From: Rhodobacter capsulatus
GTDB taxonomy: Bacteria > Pseudomonadota > Alphaproteobacteria > Rhodobacterales > Rhodobacteraceae
NCBI RefSeq assembly: GCF_005144475.1
Contig: NZ_SWJZ01000015.1
Location: 1 to 64,000 of the forward strand
Length of the DNA: 64,000 nucleotides
Direction: 5' to 3'
The notes under the pieces are model-generated. The model searched no databases. It worked only from the letters and a program-made list of their open reading frames with translations, and was not told where the DNA came from. Shown here in pieces: positions 25,853-34,929 of the stretch. Position 1 is the first letter of the stretch. Each line of letters opens with the position of its first letter. Position numbers and translations under genes: made by a program.

Positions 25853-26032
25853 GCGATGGCAGGTCTCCTGGCTTGCGGGTCATCGCGCCCCCGGACCTTC
25901 CCGGGTCGGTGACCCAGTGGCATTTCCGGCGTTGCTCGTCGCTCACAGTTGCGGGGGCAGCCGCGGCCTTGCCCCGAAAGGCGCACCGCATTCCCTTTTC
26001 AGGCGCAGCCCGGAAGACGGCGCCACCATCGC
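25853..26032 (-). promoter_or_regulatory. Cobalamin riboswitch 2 (AppA-like gene)
   Basis: Minus-strand element closed by gcgatgg/ccatcgc (25853-25859 with 26026-26032). Reading the minus strand: tgaaaagggaatgcggtg, ctgcccccgcaactgtgagc, gccactgggtc, gggaaggtc, and the B12 box agccaggagacctgcc. The leader continues 111 nt to the AppA-like start and includes a tttttt run after a GC-rich segment, a possible terminator. Confidence 0.95.
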
Positions 26033-26206
26033 CGCAAGAATGAAAGCAACCGGCGGCGCTGTAAAGCGGGTTTGCGCCCCCGAAGGGCCGTTGCGCGGCA
26101 CTCGGTCGCAGGGCGCAGCGGCGCAATCGCCTGTCTGCACTGGCCCCGGCGGGCCTTGGGGCACGGGCGGCGGCAGCCGCGGCGGCCGCAAACGGAAAGC
26201 TACATG

Positions 26207-26235
26207 TTGACAGGAAGCGCCAATTGATTGCTATA
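26207..26235 (+). promoter_or_regulatory. Sigma-70-like promoter for riboswitch 3/nrdD
   Basis: ttgaca (26207-26212), 17-bp spacer, gctata (26230-26235), in the only AT-rich patch between the two divergent riboswitches. Expected transcription start is a few bases before riboswitch 3. Confidence 0.6.
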
Positions 26236-26242
26236 TCGTGAC

Positions 26243-26407
26243 GCTCTGGGTCTTGTGGTTCCCCCGCAAGCCAAGAGGGAAGCCGGTGCGATTCCGGCGC
26301 TGCCCCCGCAACTGTAAGCGGCGAGCGCGGCTGATCATGCCACTGGGCCCCGGCCCGGGAAGGCCAGCCAAGCTGTGACCCGCAAAGCCAGGAGACCTGC
26401 CCGGAGC
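26243..26407 (+). promoter_or_regulatory. Cobalamin riboswitch 3 (nrdD operon)
   Basis: Closing stem gctctggg/cccggagc (one G-U). Internal blocks ggttcccccgc, gagggaagccggtgcgattc, ctgcccccgcaactgtaa, gccactgggcc, gggaaggcc and B12 box agccaggagacctgcc (26386-26401). It should switch off the B12-independent anaerobic reductase when cobalamin suffices for a class II enzyme, a known logic for this riboswitch. Confidence 0.96.
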
Positions 26408-26514
26408 CTTGATGACCACCGCTGGCGGAGGGCCTTGCGGGGGCGCTTTCGGACCCGTTGCCCGGGGCCGTTTCGCGTTCCCGTCCCTGCAAAGGCCCAA
26501 GGACGAGGACCGCG

Positions 26515-28545
26515 ATGCCGATCGCCGAAGACCTTTTGACCGCCCCGGAGGGCTTTGCCACCGTGCGCAACCGGCAGGGCGCGCTTGTGCCCTTTGACGC
26601 CCGCCGCATCGTCGCGGCGCTGGCGCGGGCGGGCGATGCCAGCGGCGACTTCGGCAGGGCCGAGGCGCGGCGGCTGACGCAAGCCGTGCTCGACCGGCTG
26701 GCGCTTCTGGCCCCGTCGAGCCCCCCCGATGTCGAGACGATCCAGAACACCGTCGAGGCGGTTCTGGCCGATACCGCCCATCTTGCCACCGCCCGCGCCT
26801 ATGCGGTCTACCGCGAGCAGCACGCCCGCCTGCGCGAGGACAACCGGGTGATGATCGATGTCGAACGCTCGGTCAGCGAATATCTGGAACGCTCCGACTG
26901 GCGGGTGAATGCCAATGCCAATCAGGGCTATTCGCTGGGCGGGATGATCCTGAACATCTCGGGCAAGGTGACGGCGAATTACTGGCTCAGCCATGTCTAT
27001 CCGCCCGAGGTCGGCGCGGCGCATCGGGAAGGCGATCTGCATATCCACGATCTCGACATGTTCGCGGGCTATTGCGCGGGCTGGTCGCTGCGCACGCTTT
27101 TGCACGAGGGGCTGAACGGCGTGCCCGGTGCGATCGAATCCGCCCCGCCCGCGCATCTGTCCAGCGCGCTGGGGCAGATCGTCAACTTTCTGGGCACGTT
27201 GCAGAATGAATGGGCGGGGGCGCAGGCGTTTTCGTCCTTTGATACTTATCTCGCGCCCTATGTGCGGATTGACGGGCTGAGCTATGCGCAGGTGCGTCAG
27301 GCGATGCAGGAATTCATCTACAACCTCAACGTCCCCTCGCGCTGGGGCACGCAGACGCCCTTCACCAACCTGACCTTTGACTGGACCTGCCCCGAGGATC
27401 TGCGCGATCAGGTGCCGGTGGTGCAGGGCCGCGAGCAGGGCTTCACCTATGGCGATCTGCAGGCCGAGATGGACCTGATCAACCGCGCCTATATCGAGGT
27501 GATGACGGCGGGCGATGCCAAGGGGCGGGTCTTCACCTTCCCGATCCCCACCTACAACATCACCCCCGATTTCCCGTGGGAGAGCGAAAACGCGGACGCG
27601 CTGTTCGAGATGACGGCGAAATACGGCCTGCCCTATTTCCAGAACTTCGTGAATTCGGAATTGCAGCCGCATATGGTGCGCTCGATGTGCTGCCGGTTGC
27701 AGCTGGACCTGACCGAGCTGCTCAAGCGCGGCAACGGGCTGTTCGGCTCGGCGGAACAGACCGGATCGCTGGGCGTCGTCACGCTCAATTGCGCGCGGCT
27801 GGGATATCTGCACCGCGGCGACGAGGGCGAGCTGATGGTGGCGCTCGACCATCTGGCGCGGCTGGCGCGCACCAGCCTTGAAATCAAGCGCAAGGTGATC
27901 CAGCGCCATATCGATGCCGGGCTGTTCCCCTATACCAAGCGCTACCTTGGCACGCTCAGGAACCACTTCTCGACGCTGGGCGTGAACGGGCTCAACGAGA
28001 TGGTGCGCAATTTCACCAAGGATGCCGAGGATATCACGACCGAGGCGGGCAAGGCGCTGGCCTTGCGGGTGCTCGACCGGCTGCGGGCGCAGATGGTGGC
28101 GTTTCAGGAAGAAACCGGCCATCTTTACAACCTTGAAGCCACCCCGGCCGAGGGCACGACCTATCGCTTCGCCCGCGAAGACCGCAAGCGTTTCCCCGAT
28201 ATCCTGCAGGCGGGCAGCCCCGAGCAGCCCTATTACACCAATTCCTCGCAGCTGCCGGTGGGCTTCACCGATGACCCGTTCGAGGCGCTGGCGCATCAGG
28301 AGGCGTTGCAGGCGAAATACACCGGCGGCACGGTGCTGCATCTTTACATGGGCAGCCGGATTTCCTCCGCCGAAGCCTGCCGCAAGCTGGTGCGCCGGGC
28401 GCTGACCAACTTCCGCCTGCCCTATATCACCGTCACCCCCACCTTCTCGATCTGCCCGAAACACGGCTACATCGCGGGCGAACACGAATTCTGTCCGACC
28501 TGCGATGCCGAGCTGATCGCGAAGAAACGCGCCTGCACCTGCTGA
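26515..28545 (+). CDS. nrdD: Anaerobic ribonucleotide reductase, catalytic part without glycyl loop
   Basis: 676-residue class III ribonucleoside-triphosphate reductase core. N-terminal ATP-cone (VRNRQGALVPFDARRIVAAL), then the barrel with SDWRVNANANQGYSLGGMIL, GDLHIHDLDM, YNLNVPSRWGTQTPFTN and the zinc-site end CPKHGYIAGEHEF, CPTCDAEL. The protein stops at KKRACTC without the RVxGY glycyl-radical motif that normally ends NrdD; that motif is on the next ORF (28563-28751), in a different frame with its own ribosome binding site. ATG 26515. Controlled by cobalamin riboswitch 3; activated by NrdG encoded two genes on. Confidence 0.93.
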   Translation: MPIAEDLLTAPEGFATVRNRQGALVPFDARRIVAALARAGDASGDFGRAEARRLTQAVLDRLALLAPSSPPDVETIQNTVEAVLADTAHLATARAYAVYREQHARLREDNRVMIDVERSVSEYLERSDWRVNANANQGYSLGGMILNISGKVTANYWLSHVYPPEVGAAHREGDLHIHDLDMFAGYCAGWSLRTLLHEGLNGVPGAIESAPPAHLSSALGQIVNFLGTLQNEWAGAQAFSSFDTYLAPYVRIDGLSYAQVRQAMQEFIYNLNVPSRWGTQTPFTNLTFDWTCPEDLRDQVPVVQGREQGFTYGDLQAEMDLINRAYIEVMTAGDAKGRVFTFPIPTYNITPDFPWESENADALFEMTAKYGLPYFQNFVNSELQPHMVRSMCCRLQLDLTELLKRGNGLFGSAEQTGSLGVVTLNCARLGYLHRGDEGELMVALDHLARLARTSLEIKRKVIQRHIDAGLFPYTKRYLGTLRNHFSTLGVNGLNEMVRNFTKDAEDITTEAGKALALRVLDRLRAQMVAFQEETGHLYNLEATPAEGTTYRFAREDRKRFPDILQAGSPEQPYYTNSSQLPVGFTDDPFEALAHQEALQAKYTGGTVLHLYMGSRISSAEACRKLVRRALTNFRLPYITVTPTFSICPKHGYIAGEHEFCPTCDAELIAKKRACTC

Positions 28546-28562
28546 CCCCAAAGGAGACCAAG

Positions 28563-28751
28563 ATGAACAAGCCGCTGACACAGACAGACCTGGACACCGC
28601 CATGGTGCTTGACGATGCCGAACGCACCCGCTGCGAGATCTGGACGCGGGTGATGGGCTATCACCGGCCGATGGCCTCGTTCAACACCGGCAAGAAGGGC
28701 GAGGCGGCCGAGCGGGTCTATTTCTCCGAAGCGCGGGCGCATCTTGGCTGA
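28563..28751 (+). CDS. Separate glycyl-radical domain of NrdD (62 aa)
   Basis: 62 residues ending in ERTRCEIWTRVMGYHRPMAS followed by FNTGKKGEAAER: the RVxGY motif (radical glycine Gly32) with RP..FN.GKK..E...R is the C-terminal radical loop of class III reductases. AAAGGAG lies seven bases before ATG 28563, 17 bp after the nrdD stop and in another frame, so it is expressed as its own polypeptide unless frameshifting or a sequencing error joins them. It overlaps nrdG by 8 bp. Probably docks on NrdD like the YfiD/GrcA spare part does on pyruvate formate-lyase. Confidence 0.8.
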   Translation: MNKPLTQTDLDTAMVLDDAERTRCEIWTRVMGYHRPMASFNTGKKGEAAERVYFSEARAHLG

Positions 28752-29361
28752 GCTGGCGCTCTCGGGCCTGGTGCGGCACTCGGCCTGCGACTGGCCGGGG
28801 GAGCTGGTGGCGGTCCTGTTCACCCAGGGCTGCCCGTGGTCGTGCCGCTATTGCCACAACCCCGACCTGATCCCGGCCGGGGCGGGAACCCTGCCCTGGT
28901 CGGAGGTGCGGGCTTTTCTGCAAAGCCGCCGCGGGCTGCTGGACGGGGTGGTGATCTCGGGCGGCGAGCCGACCTTGCAGGCCGCCCTGCCCGAGGCGCT
29001 GGCCGAGATCCGGGCGATGGGCTTTCGCACCGGGCTGCACAGCGCGGGCCCCTACCCCGAGCGGCTGGCGCGCGTGCTGCCGCTTCTGGATTGGGTGGGC
29101 TTTGACGTGAAGGCGCCCTTTGCCGAGTATCCGCGCGTGACCGGCGTGCCCGGATCGGGGCTGCGGGCGCAGGAAAGCCTGCGGCTTTTGCAGGCAAGCG
29201 GCGTCGCCCATGCGTTGCGCACGACGGTGCATCCGCTTTTGCTCGGCCCCGAGGATCTGGACCGGATCGGCGCCGATCTGGCCGAAATGGGCCTGCCGAT
29301 GCCACAGGTGCAACGCTTCCGCGCCGCGGGCTGCATCGACACCGAACTTTGCGCAGGCTGA
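28744..29361 (+). CDS. nrdG: Anaerobic ribonucleotide reductase activase
   Basis: 205-residue radical SAM enzyme that installs the glycyl radical on NrdD. CPWSCRYCHNP holds the CxxxCxxC motif for the 4Fe-4S cluster; VVISGGEPTLQ and VGFDVKAPF are later radical-SAM blocks. The only suitable start is TTG at 28744, inside the end of the preceding 62-aa gene; no ATG exists before the Fe-S motif, so coupling to upstream translation is likely. Ends 12 bp before the convergent ScfR-type regulator. Confidence 0.92.
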   Translation: MAELALSGLVRHSACDWPGELVAVLFTQGCPWSCRYCHNPDLIPAGAGTLPWSEVRAFLQSRRGLLDGVVISGGEPTLQAALPEALAEIRAMGFRTGLHSAGPYPERLARVLPLLDWVGFDVKAPFAEYPRVTGVPGSGLRAQESLRLLQASGVAHALRTTVHPLLLGPEDLDRIGADLAEMGLPMPQVQRFRAAGCIDTELCAG

Positions 29362-29373
29362 GCGCTTCGCCCC

Positions 29374-30759
29374 TCACTCCGAACCGGAATAGGGGGCGAA
29401 GCGGGTTTCCTCGGGGCGCAGCCGCAAGGGCTTGCCCAGCGTCGGAAAGGCGCGCTGCGGGCAATCGGCGCGCTCGCAGAGCTTGCAGCCGGGGCCGATC
29501 TTCGTCGCCAGATCGGGCGCGCGCAGGTTCAGCCCGCGCGCATAGACCAGCCGGTCGGCATGCGCCAGATCGCAGCCCAACGCCACGGCAAACCGCTTTT
29601 GCGGGGCACCGAAGCCGCCGCCGCCCTGCCGCACCTGCCGCGCGATCCACAGATAGCTGCGCCCGTCCGGCATCTGCGCCACCTGCCGCAAGATCTCGTC
29701 CGGGCGGGAAAACGCCTCGTAGATGTTCCACAGCGGGCACGACCCGCCGATGCGGGAAAAATGGAAATCGGTGGCCGATTGCCGCTTCGAAATGTTGCCC
29801 GCCCGGTCCACCCGGATGAAGAAGAACGGCACGCCGCGCGCCTCGGGCCGTTGCAGGGTCGACAGCCGGTGGCAGACGGTCTCGAAGCCGACACCGAAGC
29901 GGCTGGCCAGCAGCTCGATATCGTAAGACAGCGCCTCGGCCGCGGCCAGAAAGGCGCGATAGGGCATGATCAGCGCCCCCGCATAATAATTCGCCAGCCC
30001 CACCCGCAGCAGCGCCTGCGCCTCGGGGTCCAGCTGCGTCGCCGCGCAAAGCCGCGCCATCAGCCCGCCCTGTTCCGATAGCGCCAGCTGCGTCGCGATC
30101 TGGAACGCCTGCTGGCCGGGCGTCAGATGCGCGCCCAGATGCAACAGCCCCGCCCCGGGCTCGAACCGGCGCAGCGTGCCGCCCTCGGCATGGACCACCC
30201 GGATGCCGTGACGGCTGGCAAGACGTTCGGCCAGGGCCTGCGTCATCCGCCCCGCAGGCAGATCCGCCCCCACCGCCTCGGCTGCGGTGTCAAGATCGGG
30301 CACATGGTTGCGCCGCTCGTAGAACCAGTCGCGGACCGCTTCGAAGGCCGCGGGCGTCGCGGACGGCGCAGGCGCGCTGATCTGCCCCGCAAGCGCATCG
30401 GCCCGGTCGGACAGATCGCGCAGCCGCGCCTGCATCGCCACGATCGTGCGCGCGACGGCAGGCATGTTCGCCGCGATCTCCCGCACCTCGGCCAGGCTCG
30501 CCCCCGCGCCCTGATCGGCCAGCGCCCCGCGCAATTCGGCGATCAGCCGCGCCTCGTCGGCATCCGAAAACAGCTGCACATCCAGCCCGAAGGCCGCATT
30601 GAGCTTGAGCAGCACCGGCACGGTCAGGGGGCGCTGATTGTTCTCGATCTGGTTCAGATAGCTTGGCGAAATGCCCAACGTGCGGGCCAGGCTGGCCTGC
30701 GTGATCCCGCGGTCCTCGCGCAGCCGTTTCAGCCGCACGCCCATGAATGCCTTTGCCAT
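29374..30759 (-). CDS. ScfR-family regulator (MccR-like)
   Basis: 461 residues, paralogous to the regulator at 19585-21021: XRE helix-turn-helix (LRRLREDRGITQASLARTLG-like, SPSYLNQIENNQRP), IrrE/DUF955-like core (FGVGFETVCHRLSTLQRP, VPFFFIRVDRAGNISKRQ) and C-terminal CKLCERADC. Divergent from thioesterase and prpDCB, so by analogy with MccR it probably activates the 2-methylcitrate cycle in response to a propionate-derived acyl-CoA. ATG 30759 sits inside tandem TTYGC-type half-sites, pointing to autoregulation. The MccR name is inferred from position only. Confidence 0.85.
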   Translation of the reverse strand: MAKAFMGVRLKRLREDRGITQASLARTLGISPSYLNQIENNQRPLTVPVLLKLNAAFGLDVQLFSDADEARLIAELRGALADQGAGASLAEVREIAANMPAVARTIVAMQARLRDLSDRADALAGQISAPAPSATPAAFEAVRDWFYERRNHVPDLDTAAEAVGADLPAGRMTQALAERLASRHGIRVVHAEGGTLRRFEPGAGLLHLGAHLTPGQQAFQIATQLALSEQGGLMARLCAATQLDPEAQALLRVGLANYYAGALIMPYRAFLAAAEALSYDIELLASRFGVGFETVCHRLSTLQRPEARGVPFFFIRVDRAGNISKRQSATDFHFSRIGGSCPLWNIYEAFSRPDEILRQVAQMPDGRSYLWIARQVRQGGGGFGAPQKRFAVALGCDLAHADRLVYARGLNLRAPDLATKIGPGCKLCERADCPQRAFPTLGKPLRLRPEETRFAPYSGSE

Positions 30760-30776
30760 CTTCGCAACCTTCGCAA
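30751..30776. promoter_or_regulatory. Tandem half-sites, likely ScfR operator
   Basis: Three 9-bp units in a row: tttgccatc, ttcgcaacc, ttcgcaatt (30752-30778), the first covering the regulator start codon. Further copies of the pattern occur at 30791 (cttcgcat) and as an inverted repeat cctttgc/gcaaagg at 30849-30869 just before the thioesterase gene. ScfR regulators are known to bind TTTGCAAA-like sequences. Confidence 0.55.
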
Positions 30777-30875
30777 TTTACGGCGTCATCCTTCGCATAA
30801 TCACGCCTTATCAATAGTTTACCAGAAATCAGAATACAGGGAAGTATCCCTTTGCCAATCTTGCAAAGGTTTCTC

Positions 30876-31274
30876 ATGTCCCCCGCCCCCTCCCCCCGGC
30901 TTCCCTCCTGTGCGCCGCCGACCGTTCTGGTCGAGATGATCTTTCCCGATCAGGCGAACCATTACGGCACGCTGTTTGGCGGCCATGCGCTGGCGCTGAT
31001 GGCGCGGGCGGCCTTTGTCGCCGGCTGCCGCCGCGCCGCGGGGCCGGTGGTGATGGCGCGATCCGAGCGGGTGGATTTCGCCACCCCGATCCGGGTCGGC
31101 GAGATGCTGGAACTGCGCGCCGAGATCCTGCGCGAGGGGCGCAGCTCGATGACCGTGGCGGTGCGGGGCATCGCCCAGCCGATCGGCCCCGGTGCCCCCC
31201 GCCCGGCGCTAGACGGACAATTCGTGATGGTCGCCGTCGATGCCGATGGCCGCCCCCGCCCGCTGGTTTTTTGA
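30876..31274 (+). CDS. Acyl-CoA thioesterase, hotdog fold
   Basis: 132 residues. [19 protein letters not shown] is the signature of YciA/BACH-type acyl-CoA hydrolases, and [20 protein letters not shown] the second hotdog block. ATG 30876 after AAAGG. It lies 29 bp before prpD and probably shares its promoter; hydrolysis of excess propionyl-CoA or related acyl-CoA would suit the neighbourhood, but substrate is inferred. Confidence 0.85.
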   Translation: MSPAPSPRLPSCAPPTVLVEMIFPDQANHYGTLFGGHALALMARAAFVAGCRRAAGPVVMARSERVDFATPIRVGEMLELRAEILREGRSSMTVAVRGIAQPIGPGAPRPALDGQFVMVAVDADGRPRPLVF

Positions 31275-31303
31275 AAATTGACGACAAGACAAGGAAAGTC
31301 CCG

Positions 31304-32815
31304 ATGAAGACCCATGACCTGCGCAGCTACCGCTCGGCCGAGATCCTGCCGCGCGCCGACCAGCTGGCCTGGAAGATTGCCGAAGTCGCCGCCGACCCGG
31401 TGCCGGTGCAGCCCGAGGTGACCGAGATGATCATCAACCGGATCATCGACAATGCCGCCGTGGCCGCCGCCTCGGTCGGGCGCCGTCCCGTCGCCTCGGC
31501 CCGGGCGCAGGCTTTGTGCCACCCGATGCGGCGCGGCGCGACGATCTTCGGGATGCCGCACGGCACCCGGGTCTCGCCCGAGTGGGCGGCCTGGGCGAAT
31601 GGCACGGCGGTGCGGGAACTGGATTTCCACGACACTTTCCTTGCCGCCGATTACAGCCATCCGGGCGACAACATCCCGCCGATCCTGGCGGTGGCGCAGC
31701 ATTGCGGGCGTTCGGGCGCCGAGCTGATCCGGGGGATCGCCACGGGCTATGAAATCCAGGTCGAACTGGTGCGCGGGATCTGCCTGCATGAGCACAAGAT
31801 CGACCATATCGCCCATCTCGGGCCCTCGGCGGCGGCGGGGATCGGCACGCTGCTGACCCTGCCCGCCGAGGTGATCTATCAGGCGGTGCAACAGGCGTTG
31901 CATGTGACCACCACCACAAGGCAAAGCCGCAAGGGCGAGATTTCGAGCTGGAAAGCCTTTGCCCCGGCCTTCGCGGGCAAGATGGCGATCGAGGCGGTGG
32001 ACCGCGCCCTGCGCGGCGAGGGCGCCCCCAGCCCCGCCTGGGAGGGCGAGGACGGCTTCATCGCCTGGATGCTGTCGGGCCCCGAGGCGCGTTACACCGT
32101 CCGCCTGCCCGGCCACGGCGAGCCGAAACGCGCGATCCTTGACACCTACACCAAGGAATATTCGGCGGAATATCAAAGTCAGGCGCTGATTGATCTCGCC
32201 CGCCGCCTTGGGCCGCAGATCGGCGATCTTGCGCAGGTCGAAAGCATCGTCATCCACACCTCGCATCACACCCATCACGTCATCGGCACCGGCGCCAATG
32301 ATCCGCAGAAGATGGACCCCGATGCCAGCCGCGAGACGCTGGACCATTCGATCATGTATATCTTTGCCGTCGCGCTGGAGGATGGCGGCTGGCACCATGT
32401 CCGCAGCTATGCCCCCGAACGCGCGCACCGGCCCGCGACACTGGCGCTCTGGCACAAGATCTCGACCGTCGAAGACCCGGACTGGACGCGCCGCTATCAT
32501 GCCCGCGACCCGAAGCAAAAGGCCTTTGGCGGCCGCGTGGTGGTGACGTTGAAGGACGGGCGGCAGATCGTCGACGAGCTGGCGCTGGCCGATGCCCACC
32601 CCGATGGCGCCCGGCCGTTCCGGCGCGAGAATTACGTGCGCAAGTTCCTGACCCTGTCCGACGGCATCCTGAGCGGCGCGGAACAGACCCGCTTTCTGGA
32701 TGCGGCGGAAAACCTGGCCGATCTGCCCGCCGACGGGCTCGGTCTTTTGAATTTCACCGTGGCGGCCGATCAGCTGGGCGCGCCGCGTCCGCGTGGCATC
32801 TTTGATTGGGAATGA
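31304..32815 (+). CDS. prpD: 2-Methylcitrate dehydratase
   Basis: 503-residue MmgE/PrpD-family enzyme, 2-methylcitrate to 2-methyl-cis-aconitate. Family segments: [41 protein letters not shown] and [23 protein letters not shown] 31304 after AAGGAAAG. First dedicated gene of the propionate pathway, followed directly by prpC and prpB. Confidence 0.94.
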   Translation: MKTHDLRSYRSAEILPRADQLAWKIAEVAADPVPVQPEVTEMIINRIIDNAAVAAASVGRRPVASARAQALCHPMRRGATIFGMPHGTRVSPEWAAWANGTAVRELDFHDTFLAADYSHPGDNIPPILAVAQHCGRSGAELIRGIATGYEIQVELVRGICLHEHKIDHIAHLGPSAAAGIGTLLTLPAEVIYQAVQQALHVTTTTRQSRKGEISSWKAFAPAFAGKMAIEAVDRALRGEGAPSPAWEGEDGFIAWMLSGPEARYTVRLPGHGEPKRAILDTYTKEYSAEYQSQALIDLARRLGPQIGDLAQVESIVIHTSHHTHHVIGTGANDPQKMDPDASRETLDHSIMYIFAVALEDGGWHHVRSYAPERAHRPATLALWHKISTVEDPDWTRRYHARDPKQKAFGGRVVVTLKDGRQIVDELALADAHPDGARPFRRENYVRKFLTLSDGILSGAEQTRFLDAAENLADLPADGLGLLNFTVAADQLGAPRPRGIFDWE

Positions 32816-32825
32816 GGGGGAAACC

Positions 32826-34001
32826 ATGTCCGGTTCGATGATGAAACCGAAGAAATCCGTGGCCCTGTCGGGGGTTGTGGCGGGCAATACCGCGCTGTGC
32901 AGCGTCGGCCAGACCGGCAATGACCTGCATTATCGCGGCTTCGACATTCTCGACATCGCCGAGACCTGCGATTTCGAGGAAGTGGCGCATCTGCTGATCC
33001 ATGGCGCCCTGCCGACGCTGGCGGAACTGGCGGCCTATCGCGTCAAGCTGCGGGCGCTGCGCGGGCTGCCGCTTGCGGTGCGCCAGACGCTCGAGGCGAT
33101 CCCGGCCGCCGCGCATCCGATGGATGTGCTGCGCTCGGGCGTCTCGGCCTTGGGCTGCGTGCTGCCCGAGGCCGCCGATCACAACACGCCGGGCGCGCGC
33201 GACATCGCCGACCGGCTGATCGCCGTGCAGGGCTCGATGCTGCTCTACTGGTATCACTTCGCGCAGAACGGGCGGCGCATCGAGGTCGAGACCGAAGACG
33301 ACAGCATCGCCGGGCATTTCCTGCATCTGCTGCATGGCCGCCCGGCGGGCGAGGAAGCGGTGCGGGCGCTGCACACCACGCTCAACCTTTATGCCGAGCA
33401 TGAATTCAACGCCTCGACCTTCACCGCGCGCACCATCGCGGGGACCGGATCGGATCTTTATTCCTGTATCGCGGGCGCCATCGGCGCGCTGCGCGGGCCG
33501 AAACACGGCGGCGCGAATGAACAGGCTTTCGAGATCCAGAAGCGTTACACCAGCCCCGACGAGGCCGAGGCCGATATCCGCGCAAGGGTGGCCGCGAAAG
33601 AGGTGATCATCGGCTTTGGCCATCCGGTCTATACGATCGCCGATCCGCGCAACGCGGTGATCAAGCAGGTGGCGCGGCGGCTGGCGCTGCACCATGGCGC
33701 GCTGCGGATGTTCGACATCGCCGAGCGGATCGAACAGGTGATGGCGGACACCAAGGCGATGTTTCCGAACCTCGACTGGTATTCGGCGGTCTCCTATCAT
33801 CAGCTGGGCGTGCCGACGCTGCTCTTCACGCCGATCTTCGTCATTGCCCGCAGCGCGGGCTGGGGGGCGCATGTGATCGAGCAACGGCTGGACGGCAAGA
33901 TCATCCGCCCCTCGGCCAATTACACCGGCCCCGAAACCCGGGCCTTCCTGCCCCTCGAAGCCCGCGGCGGCCTTTTGGCGGCCCCCAAACGGACGGAGTG
34001 A
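32826..34001 (+). CDS. prpC: 2-Methylcitrate synthase
   Basis: 391-residue citrate-synthase-family enzyme condensing propionyl-CoA with oxaloacetate. Citrate synthase signatures: [25 protein letters not shown], and [13 protein letters not shown] with the catalytic His. Short start without the N-terminal extension of hexameric citrate synthases and the position between prpD and prpB decide for methylcitrate synthase. ATG 32826, 10 bp after prpD. Confidence 0.94.
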   Translation: MSGSMMKPKKSVALSGVVAGNTALCSVGQTGNDLHYRGFDILDIAETCDFEEVAHLLIHGALPTLAELAAYRVKLRALRGLPLAVRQTLEAIPAAAHPMDVLRSGVSALGCVLPEAADHNTPGARDIADRLIAVQGSMLLYWYHFAQNGRRIEVETEDDSIAGHFLHLLHGRPAGEEAVRALHTTLNLYAEHEFNASTFTARTIAGTGSDLYSCIAGAIGALRGPKHGGANEQAFEIQKRYTSPDEAEADIRARVAAKEVIIGFGHPVYTIADPRNAVIKQVARRLALHHGALRMFDIAERIEQVMADTKAMFPNLDWYSAVSYHQLGVPTLLFTPIFVIARSAGWGAHVIEQRLDGKIIRPSANYTGPETRAFLPLEARGGLLAAPKRTE

Positions 34002-34004
34002 CCC

Positions 34005-34916
34005 ATGCCCTATCTGATCGGCTCCGATCATCCCGAAGCGCCTGCGGGGGCGCGGTTTCGCGCGGCCCTGGCCCGGCCCGGCATCCTGCGCCTGCCCGGC
34101 GCGCAGAACGGCATGGCCGCGCTGCAAGCGAAAGCCGCGGGGTTTCAGGCGCTCTATCTGTCGGGGGCGGCGATGTCGGCCTCGATGGGCCTGCCCGATC
34201 TGGGCATCCTGACGGTGGACGAGGTCGCCTTTTTCATCCGCCAGATCGCCCGGGCCTCGGGGCTGCCGCTCTTGGTCGATGGCGACACCGGCTATGGCGA
34301 GGCGCTGAACGTCATGCACATGGTCCGGGTGTTCGAAGAGGCCGGGGCGGCGGCGGTGCATCTGGAAGACCAGCTTTTGCCAAAGAAATGCGGCCATCTG
34401 AACGACAAGAAACTGGCGAGCCCGGCCGAGATGGCGGCGAAGGTCGCGGCGGCGGTGCGGGCGCGGCGGCATCTGGTGGTGATCGCGCGCACCGATGCGG
34501 CCGCCGCCGAGGGGATCGAGGGGGCGGTGGCGCGGGCGAAGCTTTATGTCGAGGCCGGCGCCGATGCGATCTTCCCCGAGGCGCTGACCTCGGTCGAGAT
34601 GTTCCGCGCCTTCCGCGCCCGGCTGCCCGGGGTCAAGCTTCTGGCGAACATGACCGAATTCGGCCGCACCCCGGCCCTGACCGCGGCCGAGTTCGAGGAA
34701 CTGGGCTATCAGATGGTGATCTGGCCGGTGTCCTCCCTGCGGGTGGCGAACCGCGCGCAGGAACGGCTTTACACCGCGCTTGCCCGCGACGGCGCCACCA
34801 CCGCGCTTCTGCCCGAGATGCAGACCCGGGCAGAGCTTTACGCCACGCTCGGCCTTGCGGCTTTCGAGGCGCTGGACGCCTCGATCGCGCAAAGCGTGTT
34901 GCCGAGCGTGGGGTGA
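34005..34916 (+). CDS. prpB: 2-Methylisocitrate lyase
   Basis: 303-residue isocitrate-lyase superfamily enzyme producing pyruvate and succinate from 2-methylisocitrate. Catalytic KKCGH at 127-131; YLSGAAMSASMGLPDLG and VDGDTGYGEALNVM are typical PrpB blocks. Starts 3 bp after the prpC stop, so translation is coupled. Last gene of the operon, converging with gbcB. Confidence 0.94.
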   Translation: MPYLIGSDHPEAPAGARFRAALARPGILRLPGAQNGMAALQAKAAGFQALYLSGAAMSASMGLPDLGILTVDEVAFFIRQIARASGLPLLVDGDTGYGEALNVMHMVRVFEEAGAAAVHLEDQLLPKKCGHLNDKKLASPAEMAAKVAAAVRARRHLVVIARTDAAAAEGIEGAVARAKLYVEAGADAIFPEALTSVEMFRAFRARLPGVKLLANMTEFGRTPALTAAEFEELGYQMVIWPVSSLRVANRAQERLYTALARDGATTALLPEMQTRAELYATLGLAAFEALDASIAQSVLPSVG

Positions 34917-34929
34917 CAGGGGGGGGCGG

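Noticed and set aside
26226-26239. FNR/Anr-like box (ttgat-tgct-atatc) before nrdD
   Set aside because: Second half matches ATCAA at too few positions; overlaps the proposed -10 and is more simply explained as promoter sequence.
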